This document shows positions 25,933-35,425 of a stretch of DNA of 56,118 nucleotides, piece after piece. The DNA comes from an uncultured Flavobacteriales bacterium. Lineage in GTDB: Bacteria > Bacteroidota > Bacteroidia > Flavobacteriales_D > Crocinitomicaceae. The notes below the pieces were generated by a model that worked only from the letters and a program-made list of their open reading frames with translations, was not told the origin of the DNA and ran no database searches. Each line of letters opens with the position of its first letter. Positions within the stretch are counted from its first letter, which is position 1. The stretch lies in NCBI GenBank assembly GCA_903860985.1, contig CAIOSO010000152.1:1-56118 (forward strand), read 5' to 3'. The position numbers and the translations under genes were made by a program.

Positions 25933-27015
25933 ATGAATCAATTTTGTTCCCTCGTACTTTTTCTCTCCGTCCTGTGCTCCTTTGCCTGGTCACAAGGCGA
26001 CATTGCTCCCAAATATTCCAATGAATTTTTATCCCTCGGTGTTGGAGCTGATGCATTTTCCATGGGAAATGCAGTCGTGGCGAGTACAGAAGGCGTAAAT
26101 GCGACGTATTGGAATCCGGCAGGACTCCTTCAGCAATCAACAAAAATGGAGGCGAGTTTAATGCACTCTGAATATTTCGCGGGAATTGCAAAATATGATC
26201 ACGTCGCTTATAGTTATAAATTGGACGAAGACCATGTGGTCGGATTTTCGTTCATGCGATTCGGGGTTGATGATATTCCAAATACGACGCAATTAATTGA
26301 CAACAACGGGGTCGTGAATTACGACAATGTTCAATTGTTTACAGCGGCGGATTATGCGTTTATCGGATCTTATGCGAAACGTATGAAAGTAAAGGGAATG
26401 AGTGTAGGTGGAAATGCCAAAATCATTTACCGAAATATCGGTGATTTTGCGCATTCATGGGGATTTGGATTAGATGCAGGTTGGCAATATCAATTACCAA
26501 AGCATTGGAAATTTGGGGTAATGGCTAGGGACATCACCTCGACCTTTAATGCATGGATTTTTGACTTAACTCCGGAAATGCAATCTGTTTTTCAAGCGAC
26601 TCAAAATGACATTCCTACAAATGGCATCGAATTGACCTTGCCTCGTTTCATTTTTGCTACGTCGGGCAATGTGGATCTAGGAAAAAAAGGACTGAACCTA
26701 GCTGCAGAATTGGATCTCGACATGACGACTGATGGAAAACGTAACGTTTTGCTAAGAACCAATGTCGCTTCTTTTGATCCGCATCTCGGACTTTGTTTGA
26801 ATTATAAAAACCTATTTAAACTGCGTGGAGGTGTATCGAACATTCAGCAGTTTACCAATTTTGATCAATCGAATTATTGGGGGATTCAACCGAATTTGGG
26901 CATTGGGGTGAAATTGAAAAACATGCAGTTAGATTATGCGTTTACGCGACTAGGGGATGTAAAGACCAACTATTACACCCACGTGTTTTCTCTCCGTTTT
27001 CAGTTTGGAAAATAA
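25933..27015 (+). CDS. PorV/PorQ-family outer-membrane protein
   Basis: A 360-residue protein with a signal peptide (to about residue 20, ending AWSQ) and a beta-barrel pattern of alternating strands, ending HVFSLRFQFGK with a C-terminal aromatic signature of outer-membrane barrels. Residues 32-61 read GVGADAFSMGNAVVAS, then VNATYWNPAGL, the hallmark of the PorV/PorQ (UPF0164) family. PorV is the shuttle protein of the type IX secretion machinery; family members without such a role also exist, so the exact role here is open. The presence of T9SS cargo in the window supports a secretion link. Confidence 0.82.
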   Translation: MNQFCSLVLFLSVLCSFAWSQGDIAPKYSNEFLSLGVGADAFSMGNAVVASTEGVNATYWNPAGLLQQSTKMEASLMHSEYFAGIAKYDHVAYSYKLDEDHVVGFSFMRFGVDDIPNTTQLIDNNGVVNYDNVQLFTAADYAFIGSYAKRMKVKGMSVGGNAKIIYRNIGDFAHSWGFGLDAGWQYQLPKHWKFGVMARDITSTFNAWIFDLTPEMQSVFQATQNDIPTNGIELTLPRFIFATSGNVDLGKKGLNLAAELDLDMTTDGKRNVLLRTNVASFDPHLGLCLNYKNLFKLRGGVSNIQQFTNFDQSNYWGIQPNLGIGVKLKNMQLDYAFTRLGDVKTNYYTHVFSLRFQFGK

Positions 27016-27018
27016 ATA

Positions 27019-28242
27019 TCAGAAAAACTTGCAGCTAAAAATCGCTGTATCATCCACATAGTTCAGTGGACCTTTCCAGTCTTCGAGTTTCGAGAAAATG
27101 ATGTTGTTCATGTCCTCCATCTTCAAAGGGGAATAAGCTTGAACATTTTTGATGAGTCGTTCTACGCCAAATTGTTCACCTGCTTCATTTTCCAATTCAA
27201 CCACGCCATCTGTGAAAAGCACAAACGTGGTGTTTGGATTCAACACCAGTTTTCCGATTTTTATGCTTGGAAGTTCGTCCAACATACCTAGTCCGATACA
27301 GCCGTCTTTTAACATCGTTACTTTCCTACCGTTCAAGAGAATTGGATGATTGTGTCCGGCGTTCACGTAGGTCATTTTACGTGTGTATGCGTTATAATGC
27401 GCAAGGAAAAACGTAATGAACTTCTCACCCTTTGCGCTTTTCATGACGAGTTTGTTTAATTCCTCCATTAAAAAGGACATTTCAAAACGTTGGTACTTAA
27501 ACAAGGTCCGAATAGTCGCTTGGAAATTAGCCATCAACATAGCAGCAGAGATCCCTTTTCCACTCACATCTCCAATGCAAATAATGTATTCTTCATCACC
27601 AAGTGGAATGAAGTCGTAGTAATCTCCACCGATTGCGTGACGAGGAATGTAGCGACCAGATAGGTCCATTTTTCGATTGGACGGCAATTCAGAAGGAAAA
27701 AGCATCTTTTGCATCTCGGAGGCCAATTCTAGTTCCTTTGATATGCGTTCCTTGATGATGTGCTGCTTCACCAATCGATTGTTTTCTACGGCAACCGAAA
27801 TGATATTTGCCAAGGTTTGCGCAAATGAAAAGTGTGCCGGTTCCAGGTCTTCTTTCTTACCAATCGTCGAAATGAGTAAATAAGCCAGTGGTTTTCCTTG
27901 GTGACTAACGGGTATTACTGCTTGAAAATCACTGAGTAAACTGGAATTAGAGGATTCCACCAAGGTGATTTCCTTAAAGCGATAAAGTTCGTCTTCTACT
28001 AATTGGATGTCCACTTTTCCCTTGTACCCAACTTTCACCGGACAATGCCATTCTTCTTCTTGTATGAAAAGGACAAAGCGACTGAAACTGAGTTGTTCCT
28101 TCAGAATAAAGGAGAAAATTTTGAATAAGGATTCGACGGGTAAGTTGGAATTAAGGGCATTGGTAATCTCCAACAAGGAATGAAGGCGGTTGTCCTTCAT
28201 TTCAAGTTGAGACATTAGTTCTTTTCCCGTATTGAATCTCAT
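27019..28242 (-). CDS. GAF-SpoIIE PP2C-type serine phosphatase
   Basis: A 407-residue signalling protein. Residues about 15-160 form a GAF-like sensor domain. A linker helix (about 165-185, LASEMQKMLFPSELP) leads to a SpoIIE/PP2C domain: GGDYYDFIPL near 206-215 with the metal-binding aspartates, IGDVSGKGISAAMLM near 224-238, NAGHNHP near 297, and FTDGVVE near 346. Such RsbU-like enzymes usually dephosphorylate an anti-sigma antagonist in partner-switching pathways. No partner gene is adjacent. It overlaps lpxD by four bases (ATGA), so it is made with an envelope-lipid enzyme. Confidence 0.88.
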   Translation of the reverse strand: MRFNTGKELMSQLEMKDNRLHSLLEITNALNSNLPVESLFKIFSFILKEQLSFSRFVLFIQEEEWHCPVKVGYKGKVDIQLVEDELYRFKEITLVESSNSSLLSDFQAVIPVSHQGKPLAYLLISTIGKKEDLEPAHFSFAQTLANIISVAVENNRLVKQHIIKERISKELELASEMQKMLFPSELPSNRKMDLSGRYIPRHAIGGDYYDFIPLGDEEYIICIGDVSGKGISAAMLMANFQATIRTLFKYQRFEMSFLMEELNKLVMKSAKGEKFITFFLAHYNAYTRKMTYVNAGHNHPILLNGRKVTMLKDGCIGLGMLDELPSIKIGKLVLNPNTTFVLFTDGVVELENEAGEQFGVERLIKNVQAYSPLKMEDMNNIIFSKLEDWKGPLNYVDDTAIFSCKFF

Positions 28243-29144
28243 GGCGCTATTTTGGCTTGATTTCTCAGAAATGCCAGTTCTTTGAATTTATGTTTAACGG
28301 GTCCCGCAGGAGTTCCAAAAAATTCAGCTTCATCGGGAACATTTTTTGTCACCCCAGATTGACCAAGAATGGTCGCATGTTGACCAATCTTAACTCCACT
28401 AGCCATTCCAACTTGTCCCCAAATGGTTGCATTGTCTCCGATTTCAACGCATCCTGAAATCCCACATGCGGCCGCAATTAGTACGTTTCTACCGATTTGT
28501 GCATCATGTCCGATATGAACTTGGTTATCTATTTTAGTCCCCATTCCAACGTGTGTTGTTCCTGTGACACCTCGGTCGATCGTACACAATGCGCCAATTT
28601 CCACATTGGACTCAATATGCACTCCTCCACATGAAATCATACGTTCTAAACCAGTTTCCTTTTTTTTGTAATAAAAAGCATCATAGCCAATAACAGAATT
28701 TGGACCAATAATCACATTTGCTTCAATGGTCGTATTCTCCGCTATATAGACACCTGCATGAAGCACGCAATTTTCACCAATATGTACGTTCTTACCGAGA
28801 AATACATTTGGTGCGATGAATGCAGAATCATGGACAACTGGTTCATTTCTTTCGAATTCCGCATGAAACGTTTTGACTAAGAAATTAAACGCGTCAAATG
28901 GATTCGAGTGAATCAACAAAGATTTTCCTTCTGGACAAGCGACTTCTTGGTCGATGATGACTACACTAGCAGCTGATTCTAGTGCTTTTTGGTAGTACTT
29001 TGGGTGGTCAACAAACACCACGTCTCCAGATTCAACCATGTGAATTTCATTGATTCCCGTGACAAGTTGTGCCGTATTCCCCATAACTTTACAGTGGAGC
29101 AATGCAGCAATGGTTTGAATAGCTTGTGCGTCTTTAAATTTCAT
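28239..29144 (-). CDS. lpxD: UDP-3-O-acylglucosamine N-acyltransferase LpxD-like
   Basis: A 301-residue left-handed beta-helix acyltransferase. The N-terminal domain (about 1-100) ends in a uridine-binding-type region; residues about 105-260 are hexapeptide repeats (I-G-x-N-x-x-I pattern) including KIDNQVHIGHDAQIG, where the histidine is the expected catalytic base of LpxD. The family adds the N-linked acyl chain in lipid A synthesis. At 301 residues it is shorter than many LpxD proteins (about 330-350), so it could be the second, LpxD-like paralogue seen in some Bacteroidota. It overlaps the phosphatase gene. Confidence 0.85.
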   Translation of the reverse strand: MKFKDAQAIQTIAALLHCKVMGNTAQLVTGINEIHMVESGDVVFVDHPKYYQKALESAASVVIIDQEVACPEGKSLLIHSNPFDAFNFLVKTFHAEFERNEPVVHDSAFIAPNVFLGKNVHIGENCVLHAGVYIAENTTIEANVIIGPNSVIGYDAFYYKKKETGLERMISCGGVHIESNVEIGALCTIDRGVTGTTHVGMGTKIDNQVHIGHDAQIGRNVLIAAACGISGCVEIGDNATIWGQVGMASGVKIGQHATILGQSGVTKNVPDEAEFFGTPAGPVKHKFKELAFLRNQAKIAP

Positions 29145-29158
29145 CTGATAAATCTGTA

Positions 29159-29166
29159 CAAATGTA
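29159..29166 (-). promoter_or_regulatory. -7 element upstream of lpxD
   Basis: Minus strand TACATTTG, a full match to TAnnTTTG, 15-22 bases before the lpxD ATG. A TTTC lies about 21 bases further up, one base off the -33 consensus. Confidence 0.6.
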
Positions 29167-29260
29167 GTCGTCGAAATACCCTTGATTGAAACGTTTTCAA
29201 GAATTTATCCCCTTTGAATTGTTCAAATGATAGAAAAAAAAAGGATTTTTCCCTTTTTTC

Positions 29261-29290
29261 TTGTTTTTCAAAAAGAATTAGCTAAATTTG
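29261..29290 (+). promoter_or_regulatory. Promoter of L31
   Basis: TTG at 29,261-29,263, a 19-base spacer, and TAAATTTG at 29,283-29,290: a good Bacteroidota promoter, 32 bases before the L31 start. Confidence 0.72.
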
Positions 29291-29321
29291 CAATCCATTT
29301 CCGAATAAGAAACTCAGTTAA

Positions 29322-29576
29322 ATGAAAAAAGATATACACCCAGAAGATTACAGACTTGTTGTATTTAAAGACATGTCTAACGATTATATGTTTTTGTGCC
29401 CTTCATGTGCCATTACGAAAGAAACCATTCAATACGAAGATGGAAATGAGTATCCATTGTTCAAATTGGATATCTCTCACAAATCTCACCCATTCTTTAC
29501 AGGAATTGCTCAGTTTGTGGATACTGCAGGTCGTATTGACAAATTCAAAAACCGTTACGGACGTCACCTTAAATAA
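29322..29576 (+). CDS. rpmE: 50S ribosomal protein L31 (type B-like)
   Basis: An 84-residue L31. It opens KKDIHPEDYRLVVFKDMSND and ends with the family block SHPFFTG near 54-60 and DTAGRIDKFKNRYGR near 67-81. The length and the long middle are type B. A Cys pair (LCPSC, residues 25-29) lies where type B proteins usually have an ITKST-like segment, so a metal-binding site may be present although the type A four-cysteine set is not. Monocistronic, with promoter and terminator. Clear family call. Confidence 0.95.
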   Translation: MKKDIHPEDYRLVVFKDMSNDYMFLCPSCAITKETIQYEDGNEYPLFKLDISHKSHPFFTGIAQFVDTAGRIDKFKNRYGRHLK

Positions 29577-29597
29577 GAGGTTGATTCACTATATTTG

Positions 29598-29625
29598 GAA
29601 GCCATCAGAAATGATGGCTTTTTTT
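29598..29625 (+). terminator. Terminator of L31
   Basis: Stem AAGCCATCA/TGATGGCTT with a short loop and a T-run, 22 bases after the L31 stop codon. Confidence 0.9.
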
Positions 29626-29649
29626 ATGCGCATACGTTTCAGGATCTAA

Positions 29650-30603
29650 TTAATCGAATTTGGCTGTAGCGCGCTTCAAGCGGTCGTTCATCGTTTTCCC
29701 GAGTCCAATATTTGGAAACTCTTCGATGAAAATACGTGTGAAATGGCGCTGATCCATTTCGTGAAGTGCTGCATATAAGTTTTTGGCCGCTTCATTTAAG
29801 TCTCCGTCTTCGCTTAAAAAATACGCGTTTATAGAAGTTGTGTGAGTTCCCTTCTTCGAAAATAGAATCGTGCCATCTGAATCTTTGTATTCCTGTTTCC
29901 TTAAAAAATGTAAGGGCGTCTCTGTAGCATAATGATACTTGACCATTCCGCTGGTACGCACACCTTCGTGTACATCATTTTTTACTTCAGGGATATATCC
30001 TAAGCTATTAGATAGTTCTTCTAGTGGAATTCCCCCTAAGCGATACACAATGACTTTTCCCTCTGCTAATCCGATGATGGTTGATTCGAGTCCGGTCTGA
30101 CAAGCTCCACCGTCCAAAATATAGGGAATACGTTCGTTGAGTTGAGAGGAAACATGTTGCGCTGTGGTTGGACTAATTCCCCCATAGCGATTGGCACTAG
30201 GTGCTGCAATGGGAAAATCAATGGACCGCAATAATTCTAAAGTCATCGGATGCTCGGGAACACGAACCGCTACGGTTTCTTGTCCGGCAGTAATCAAGGA
30301 TGGAACCAAGCTGCTTTTAGGCAGAATGAAGGTCAGTGGACCTGGACAAAACTGTGTGGCAAGTTGAAGTAAGGTATCCGGAAATTCGGTGACATAGGGA
30401 TGAATCGCTTCGATACTGGGAAAATGCAAAATCAATGGATTCGAGGTTGGACGTCCTTTTGCCTCGAAAATTTTCATAACAGCATCCTCATTCATTGCAT
30501 CTGCCGCTAATCCGTAAACCGTTTCTGTGGGAATGGCAACTGTTTCACCTTGTTTTAAAAAGGAAATCGCGCAGGCAATGTCTTGTCCAATATCTGTTTT
30601 CAC
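29650..30603 (-). CDS. Threonylcarbamoyl-AMP synthase (Sua5/YrdC family)
   Basis: A 317-residue enzyme of the long (Sua5) type: a YrdC domain with PTETVYGLA near residues 25-33, SPTTAQH near 160 and DGGACQTGLEST near 180, then a C-terminal Sua5 domain. It makes threonylcarbamoyl-AMP for the t6A37 modification of ANN-decoding tRNAs. The GTG at 30,603 is preferred because it gives the family N-terminus; the upstream frame begins at a GTG at 30,657 and has no conserved sequence. It is divergent from the LuxR-type regulator. No other t6A genes are near. Confidence 0.9.
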   Translation of the reverse strand: MKTDIGQDIACAISFLKQGETVAIPTETVYGLAADAMNEDAVMKIFEAKGRPTSNPLILHFPSIEAIHPYVTEFPDTLLQLATQFCPGPLTFILPKSSLVPSLITAGQETVAVRVPEHPMTLELLRSIDFPIAAPSANRYGGISPTTAQHVSSQLNERIPYILDGGACQTGLESTIIGLAEGKVIVYRLGGIPLEELSNSLGYIPEVKNDVHEGVRTSGMVKYHYATETPLHFLRKQEYKDSDGTILFSKKGTHTTSINAYFLSEDGDLNEAAKNLYAALHEMDQRHFTRIFIEEFPNIGLGKTMNDRLKRATAKFD

Positions 30604-30690
30604 AAAACAAAGGTAGTTTCTTCCACTGAACTTGTGAATACCTTGTTGAAAATACACAAGGATTTTTGCGTTTTGTTTTTAAATGTCCCG

Positions 30691-30698
30691 TACCTTTG
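30691..30698 (+). promoter_or_regulatory. -7 element upstream of the LuxR-type regulator
   Basis: TACCTTTG, a full TAnnTTTG match, ends 21 bases before the GTG start codon. A TTTG lies at 30,665-30,668, 22 bases upstream. The leader would be short. Confidence 0.55.
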
Positions 30699-30719
30699 TT
30701 TATATTAATTCTAAATAAG

Positions 30720-31397
30720 GTGAATTTAATTTTAGCAGATAGCAATGACTTGATCCGACTCGGACTTCGCACCGTGTTAACGGCGGAGTTGAATGTTGCC
30801 ATAGTTGGAGAGGCTAGAAATGAAAAGGAACTGGTCGCACAATTAGCTGCTTTTGGAGCTTCTATTGTGTTAATTGATTTCACATCAGAAGGATTTACCA
30901 TTGACACGATTCAGCGTGTTTCCACCAAGTTTCAAACGGTTAAGTTTTTAGCGGTTACCAGCGCGCAAAGTGCGCAAACATTGGTTGATGCGCTTCGCTC
31001 TGGCGTAACAAGTTACGTGAAGAAGGACTGTGAATTGAGTGAGATTGTGACTGCGGTGAGTGAGACAAGTCGCGGCAACAAATTCTTTTGTGGACAAATC
31101 TTAGAAACCATTCAACGTGCCAACATCGATGTCAATGACTTAGACTTTGAGTCGTTCAGCTGCGAACCCGTTATTTTATCGGAACGAGAAAATGAAATCA
31201 TCATATTAATTGCGGAGGGTCAAACCAATGAGTTGATCGCAGAGCATTTGTTTTTAAGTAAGCATACCGTGAACACGCATCGCAAGAACATTATGGCCAA
31301 GTTGGGTGTAAAAAATACAGCAGGAATTGTAATGTATGCCGTAAAAACAGAGTTGATTTCACCGAATAAATTCCTCTTTGCCCCTTCTTTAAATTGA
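30720..31397 (+). CDS. NarL/LuxR-family response regulator
   Basis: A 225-residue two-domain regulator. The receiver domain (about 1-115) has an N-terminal LILADSND pocket, a putative phospho-acceptor aspartate in IVLIDF near residue 57-62, a serine/threonine at LAVTSAQ, and the conserved lysine in SYVKKD. The DNA-binding domain (about 152-215) is LuxR-type: LSERENEIIILIAEGQ, then LFLSKHTVNTHRKNIMAKLG. The GTG start at 30,720 follows AATAAG. No histidine kinase is adjacent. It converges with the TonB receptor gene, sharing 9 bases at their ends. Target genes are unknown. Confidence 0.88.
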   Translation: MNLILADSNDLIRLGLRTVLTAELNVAIVGEARNEKELVAQLAAFGASIVLIDFTSEGFTIDTIQRVSTKFQTVKFLAVTSAQSAQTLVDALRSGVTSYVKKDCELSEIVTAVSETSRGNKFFCGQILETIQRANIDVNDLDFESFSCEPVILSERENEIIILIAEGQTNELIAEHLFLSKHTVNTHRKNIMAKLGVKNTAGIVMYAVKTELISPNKFLFAPSLN

Positions 31398-34016
31398 GAT
31401 ACTTAACTTTAGGTTGAATCGACGAGAGGTTAAGTAATTTGGAATCGCGTAGTATTTTCCTTCCACATCTTGAATCCATTGTTTCGAAAGGACATTATTG
31501 ATTCCCAACAAATTGAAAATTTCGAGAGAAATAGAGGCTGCTTCACATTTTCTTAGGAATGATTTTTTTACGGCATTTCCACCTTTCAATAAATCATAAG
31601 ATAGTGCGAGGTCAACCCGAAAATAAGACTTCATGCGCAAGGTGTCTTTGTAGCGGGTGAAATCGGGTGGTCCATAAGGAAGTCTTGATCCAAACTGCAA
31701 GCCCATTTGAACGGAAAATTGTTCGAATCCAGGCATTTGATCTTGTACCAAGGCACCAATGGTTAGTAATTGATCGGTTGGACGAGGCACATAACCCGGG
31801 AAAACAACGTTGCTATCCACTACGTTTTGGTCCTGACTATATCCAAAAATAATTCGCTCACCTGCTGCGTTGTAGTACTCTGTGAAATGATCATTTAAGA
31901 TGTCTTCACGCGTACGCATCAATCCAACTTTAAAGAATGATTCTATTCCTTTCACGAATTCACCGTGGACATTCATATCGATTCCATAGGCATAGGCAAC
32001 GGCGTTATTATCCGCGTAATACCGTGTTCGCACGTTTTCGATTTCATATGGATTAACATCCCACAAGTACTTGTAATAGAGTTCTCCCGTGAATTTAAAC
32101 GGTTTTTCCCTGCCCCACATTTCAAAAAACAAGTCGGTGGCCGCCACGACATGCATGGATTTCTGTGCACGAACATTCAGGTTTAATTTCCCATCAAAGG
32201 TTCTGAATTCCCGGTAAAAAGGTGGTTGATAATATAACCCGCTTGATAGGCGATAACTCAAATTTCTTCGCACAATGCGATTGTTTTGAACCATATAGGC
32301 TCTTGGAAAATAAGTTAAACTAAAGCGTGGTGTAAAATAAGGCTCGTGATTTACCGCTGTATATCCACCTCTTAATCCAGTTGCTAAGGCGAATTTACTG
32401 TTGGATTCTTTGATGACTTTGGAATATTCTTGAACGGACTTCACATCGCCCGTTTTGAATTTTTTAAGAATGTTAACTGGATAGTTCTTTTTTGTTGTGG
32501 ACCAGGTGAGGTTCCATTGTGTGAATCCACTCACTTTGTAGTTTGTAAGGTTGAGGTTTCCTTTGATCGTTTCATACAATGTCACTTCCTGCGGATTCGC
32601 CTGTGGCAAACTGTATCCTGATGAATCAATCATTCGCCATTCACTGAGTACATCCGTAAACAAATCGCGCTGGACCTGGGCGCCCCATTTAAAGCTTGAG
32701 GTTCGCGCATGCAATTGCGCATCATCTGTATACCCGTTGAACAACATGATGGATCCATTATGGTAAGCACTTAAAATGGTCGCATTTAAACGATTCCGCG
32801 CATGATTTAAAAAAGTCCCAACACCCAATGTTGCAATCGAATCTCCGTATTGCTCTTTCGACGGATCTGTTTCCAACTGATTAATATAGTATTGTCCCTG
32901 AACGTCAAAGTATTCTCGTTCATTCGTGTTGAACGCAGAAACATAGAAATCCAAATTGGTTTTTTTATTGGGTTGATATTTCAATGAAGCTCCTCCCATG
33001 GCAGTTTGAAATTTGGTTGCCTCTTTCCCATCATAATAAATCATGAGCCGATAGGCTTCATTTGCTGTTCCAAAATCCGATGCTGCGGATTGAGGACTAA
33101 ATCGATATGCATTGGAAGAAAAATGTCCAAGTAAGCTAAACGTCAGCTTTTCTGTTATCGAATAATTTGTTAAAATTTGTGCGTCGGCAAATACAGGATT
33201 GTAGGCTCCTTTTGTCGGAAGAGAATTCAAGAAATAGCCATTCGATCTGTAGCGCGCACCAACCAAGTAATTAAAGCGTGGTGAAACGGATTGTTCAACA
33301 TGTGCTTCAACGCCTAAAAGTGACACCGTACTGCTGGCTTTAGTACTGTCTGGTGTGCGGTAAGTAATGTCTAGCACAGAGCTGAGTCGGTCACCGTATT
33401 GGGCATCAAATCCACCAGCTGAAAATCGCACGGATTCAACCAACGAGGAATGAATAAAACTCATTCCCTCTTGTTGTCCACTGCGCGTTAGAAATGGACG
33501 ATAGACTAAAAATCCGTTGACATATACTAAGTTTTCATCGTAATTTCCACCACGAACGTTATAATTGGAGGTGAGTTCATTGTTCGAAGTTGCTGCTGTT
33601 GAATAAACCAAAGACTTTTCAACGTTGACCATTTGGGTATATTTCAAGGTTGGAAGAATGTCCAGTGTGAATGGATCATTCAAACCATATTGAACAATCA
33701 CTTCTCGGTTCTCGGAAACAGCAAAAATCACTTTTGGTATGACTTGGGTCGCCTGATTTTTAATGATAACCCTGACTTGGTCGCGCAAATCTTCAATGGT
33801 ATATTGAATCAATAAGGTGTCGCCGGCCTCTGCTTCAAAAGTATAGTTTCCACTTTGGTCAGAGTGCAAGGTAAGTGATGGATACTGTTTGATTTTAATT
33901 TGAACGTTTTCCAAGGATTTGTTCAACTTGCCTACGCAGGTACCTTCTACACGTACCTTTTGACTCCAAGCTAGATTGCTGGCCACAAAGGTGATAATGA
34001 AGATCCAATAGTTCAT
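31389..34016 (-). CDS. TonB-dependent outer-membrane receptor with carboxypeptidase-like N-terminal domain
   Basis: An 875-residue protein with a signal peptide (to about residue 19, ending AWSQ), a carboxypeptidase-regulatory-like beta-sandwich (about 22-100), a plug domain (about 110-230, with NYNVRGGNYDENLVYVNGF and SVVESVRF-like strands) and a beta barrel of many strands to the C-terminus, ending FNLKLSISI. It should take up a large or scarce nutrient with TonB energy. No SusD partner is adjacent, so a glycan role is not suggested. A TAACTTTG element lies just upstream of the start. Substrate unknown. Confidence 0.9.
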   Translation of the reverse strand: MNYWIFIITFVASNLAWSQKVRVEGTCVGKLNKSLENVQIKIKQYPSLTLHSDQSGNYTFEAEAGDTLLIQYTIEDLRDQVRVIIKNQATQVIPKVIFAVSENREVIVQYGLNDPFTLDILPTLKYTQMVNVEKSLVYSTAATSNNELTSNYNVRGGNYDENLVYVNGFLVYRPFLTRSGQQEGMSFIHSSLVESVRFSAGGFDAQYGDRLSSVLDITYRTPDSTKASSTVSLLGVEAHVEQSVSPRFNYLVGARYRSNGYFLNSLPTKGAYNPVFADAQILTNYSITEKLTFSLLGHFSSNAYRFSPQSAASDFGTANEAYRLMIYYDGKEATKFQTAMGGASLKYQPNKKTNLDFYVSAFNTNEREYFDVQGQYYINQLETDPSKEQYGDSIATLGVGTFLNHARNRLNATILSAYHNGSIMLFNGYTDDAQLHARTSSFKWGAQVQRDLFTDVLSEWRMIDSSGYSLPQANPQEVTLYETIKGNLNLTNYKVSGFTQWNLTWSTTKKNYPVNILKKFKTGDVKSVQEYSKVIKESNSKFALATGLRGGYTAVNHEPYFTPRFSLTYFPRAYMVQNNRIVRRNLSYRLSSGLYYQPPFYREFRTFDGKLNLNVRAQKSMHVVAATDLFFEMWGREKPFKFTGELYYKYLWDVNPYEIENVRTRYYADNNAVAYAYGIDMNVHGEFVKGIESFFKVGLMRTREDILNDHFTEYYNAAGERIIFGYSQDQNVVDSNVVFPGYVPRPTDQLLTIGALVQDQMPGFEQFSVQMGLQFGSRLPYGPPDFTRYKDTLRMKSYFRVDLALSYDLLKGGNAVKKSFLRKCEAASISLEIFNLLGINNVLSKQWIQDVEGKYYAIPNYLTSRRFNLKLSISI

Positions 34017-34021
34017 ATAGA

Positions 34022-34029
34022 CAAAGTTA
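34022..34029 (-). promoter_or_regulatory. -7 element of the TonB receptor gene
   Basis: Minus strand TAACTTTG ends 6 bases before the ATG. A start this close would give a nearly leaderless message unless translation starts further inside. No -33 TTTG was seen at the right distance. Confidence 0.45.
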
Positions 34030-34100
34030 CAATCCTTAACGCGGTTATCCGAGCTTTATTTTGATTTCTTAAAGTATTTTATTTTTCACAATTATTCAAG

Positions 34101-34108
34101 TAAATTTG
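34101..34108 (+). promoter_or_regulatory. -7 element of the RimB-RimK operon
   Basis: TAAATTTG, a full match, 11-18 bases before the ATG of the first operon gene. A TTTT rather than TTTG lies near the -33 position. Confidence 0.5.
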
Positions 34109-34118
34109 TTGTTCATCC

Positions 34119-34550
34119 ATGAAAAAGGAAAAAGTTGTAATTGGTAGACGCGAAGTAGCTGATCTCATCGAGTTCGGTTTAAGCGATGTGCAGGTGAAAG
34201 TAGATACGGGAGCATACTCTTCGAGTATTCACGTTTCTCATTGCCAAGAGAACGAAGGTGTTCTGGAGGTAAAATTTTTAGATGACTCACACACTGCCTA
34301 CATTGACCGCATATTTTATTTCAAAGAATTCCGCATGAAAAGAGTGAAGAGCTCCACGGGACAAACCCAAGAGCGCTATTTCATTTATGTGAAAATTCAC
34401 ATGGGAGGAAAAATTGTAAAAACTGAATTTTCCTTAACCGAACGCAAGGGAATGCGATTCCCCATTTTAATTGGGCGTAAATTATTGAATAACCGATTCA
34501 TCGTTGATACCAGTCTTAAATACCTTCATCCATCTCTACACGCCTTATGA
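34119..34550 (+). CDS. RimB-like retropepsin-type aspartic protease (PF05618 family)
   Basis: A 143-residue protein of the family once called ATP-dependent zinc protease and now seen as retropepsin-like. The catalytic motif VDTGAYSSS lies near residues 28-36, and a second half follows with [19 protein letters not shown] near 112-130. It directly precedes and overlaps rimK by ATGA. In Pseudomonas, RimB is reported to act with RimK on the glutamate tail of ribosomal protein S6; the same role here is inferred from family and position. Length is typical of the single-domain family. Confidence 0.82.
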   Translation: MKKEKVVIGRREVADLIEFGLSDVQVKVDTGAYSSSIHVSHCQENEGVLEVKFLDDSHTAYIDRIFYFKEFRMKRVKSSTGQTQERYFIYVKIHMGGKIVKTEFSLTERKGMRFPILIGRKLLNNRFIVDTSLKYLHPSLHAL

Positions 34551-35425
34551 AAATTGCCATTCTCTCTAGAAATTCGAATTTATACTCTACTCGTCGACTC
34601 GTTGAAGCTGCAGAGGCAAAGGGACATGAAGCACACGTGATTGATCACTTGAAATGCAACATTGAAATCGAACAAACCGGCCCCGCACTGTATTACGGAG
34701 ATCGTTACCTAAAAGGATTCGATGCGGTGATTCCGAGAATCGGAGCATCGGTTACCTTCTTTGGTACCGCCGTTGTTCGTCAATTTGAAATGATGAACGT
34801 TTTTACTGCAGTAAATTCTAGGGGAATCATCCACTCGCGCGATAAGTTGCGTTGTCTGCAAGTACTTTCTAAGGAAGGAATTGGCTTACCTAAAACGGTT
34901 TTTACGAATTACTCGAAGGACGTAAAACACGTGGTGAAATCAGCAGGTGGAGCTCCAGTTGTTTTGAAATTACTGGAAGGAACCCAAGGGTTAGGAGTCG
35001 TTCTTGCTGAAAACATGAACGCAGCACAATCCGTGTTAGAAGCGTTTAACGGACTAAAAGCCCGTGTGATTGTACAAGAATTCATTCGTGAAGCAAAGGG
35101 CGCAGATATCCGTGCTTTTGTGGTGGACGGAGAAGTCGTGGGAGCGATGAAACGTCAAGGAAAACCAGGGGAGTTTCGTTCGAACTTACATCGCGGTGGT
35201 ACCTCCATGGAAATTGAATTAACAACCGAAGAAAAATACACGGCGATTCTTGCTGCAAAAGCAGTTGGACTTGGAATCGCGGGTGTGGATATGCTGCAAT
35301 CAGAGAGAGGACCACTTGTTTTAGAAGTGAATTCATCTCCAGGATTAGAGGGAATTGAGAAAACAACACAACAGGATATTGCTGGGAAAATTATTTCATA
35401 CATCGAACGCAATGTCAACCGTTAA
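34547..35425 (+). CDS. rimK: RimK-type ATP-grasp glutamate ligase
   Basis: A 292-residue ATP-grasp enzyme. Signatures: [21 protein letters not shown] near 60-80, [18 protein letters not shown] near 141-158, the metal-binding [20 protein letters not shown] near 184-203, and [25 protein letters not shown] near 250-274. It adds glutamate residues to the C-terminus of a protein, in enteric bacteria S6. It starts inside the RimB-like gene's end and overlaps the next gene by 14 bases. The gene symbol follows the family; the local substrate is not shown. Confidence 0.92.
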   Translation: MKIAILSRNSNLYSTRRLVEAAEAKGHEAHVIDHLKCNIEIEQTGPALYYGDRYLKGFDAVIPRIGASVTFFGTAVVRQFEMMNVFTAVNSRGIIHSRDKLRCLQVLSKEGIGLPKTVFTNYSKDVKHVVKSAGGAPVVLKLLEGTQGLGVVLAENMNAAQSVLEAFNGLKARVIVQEFIREAKGADIRAFVVDGEVVGAMKRQGKPGEFRSNLHRGGTSMEIELTTEEKYTAILAAKAVGLGIAGVDMLQSERGPLVLEVNSSPGLEGIEKTTQQDIAGKIISYIERNVNR

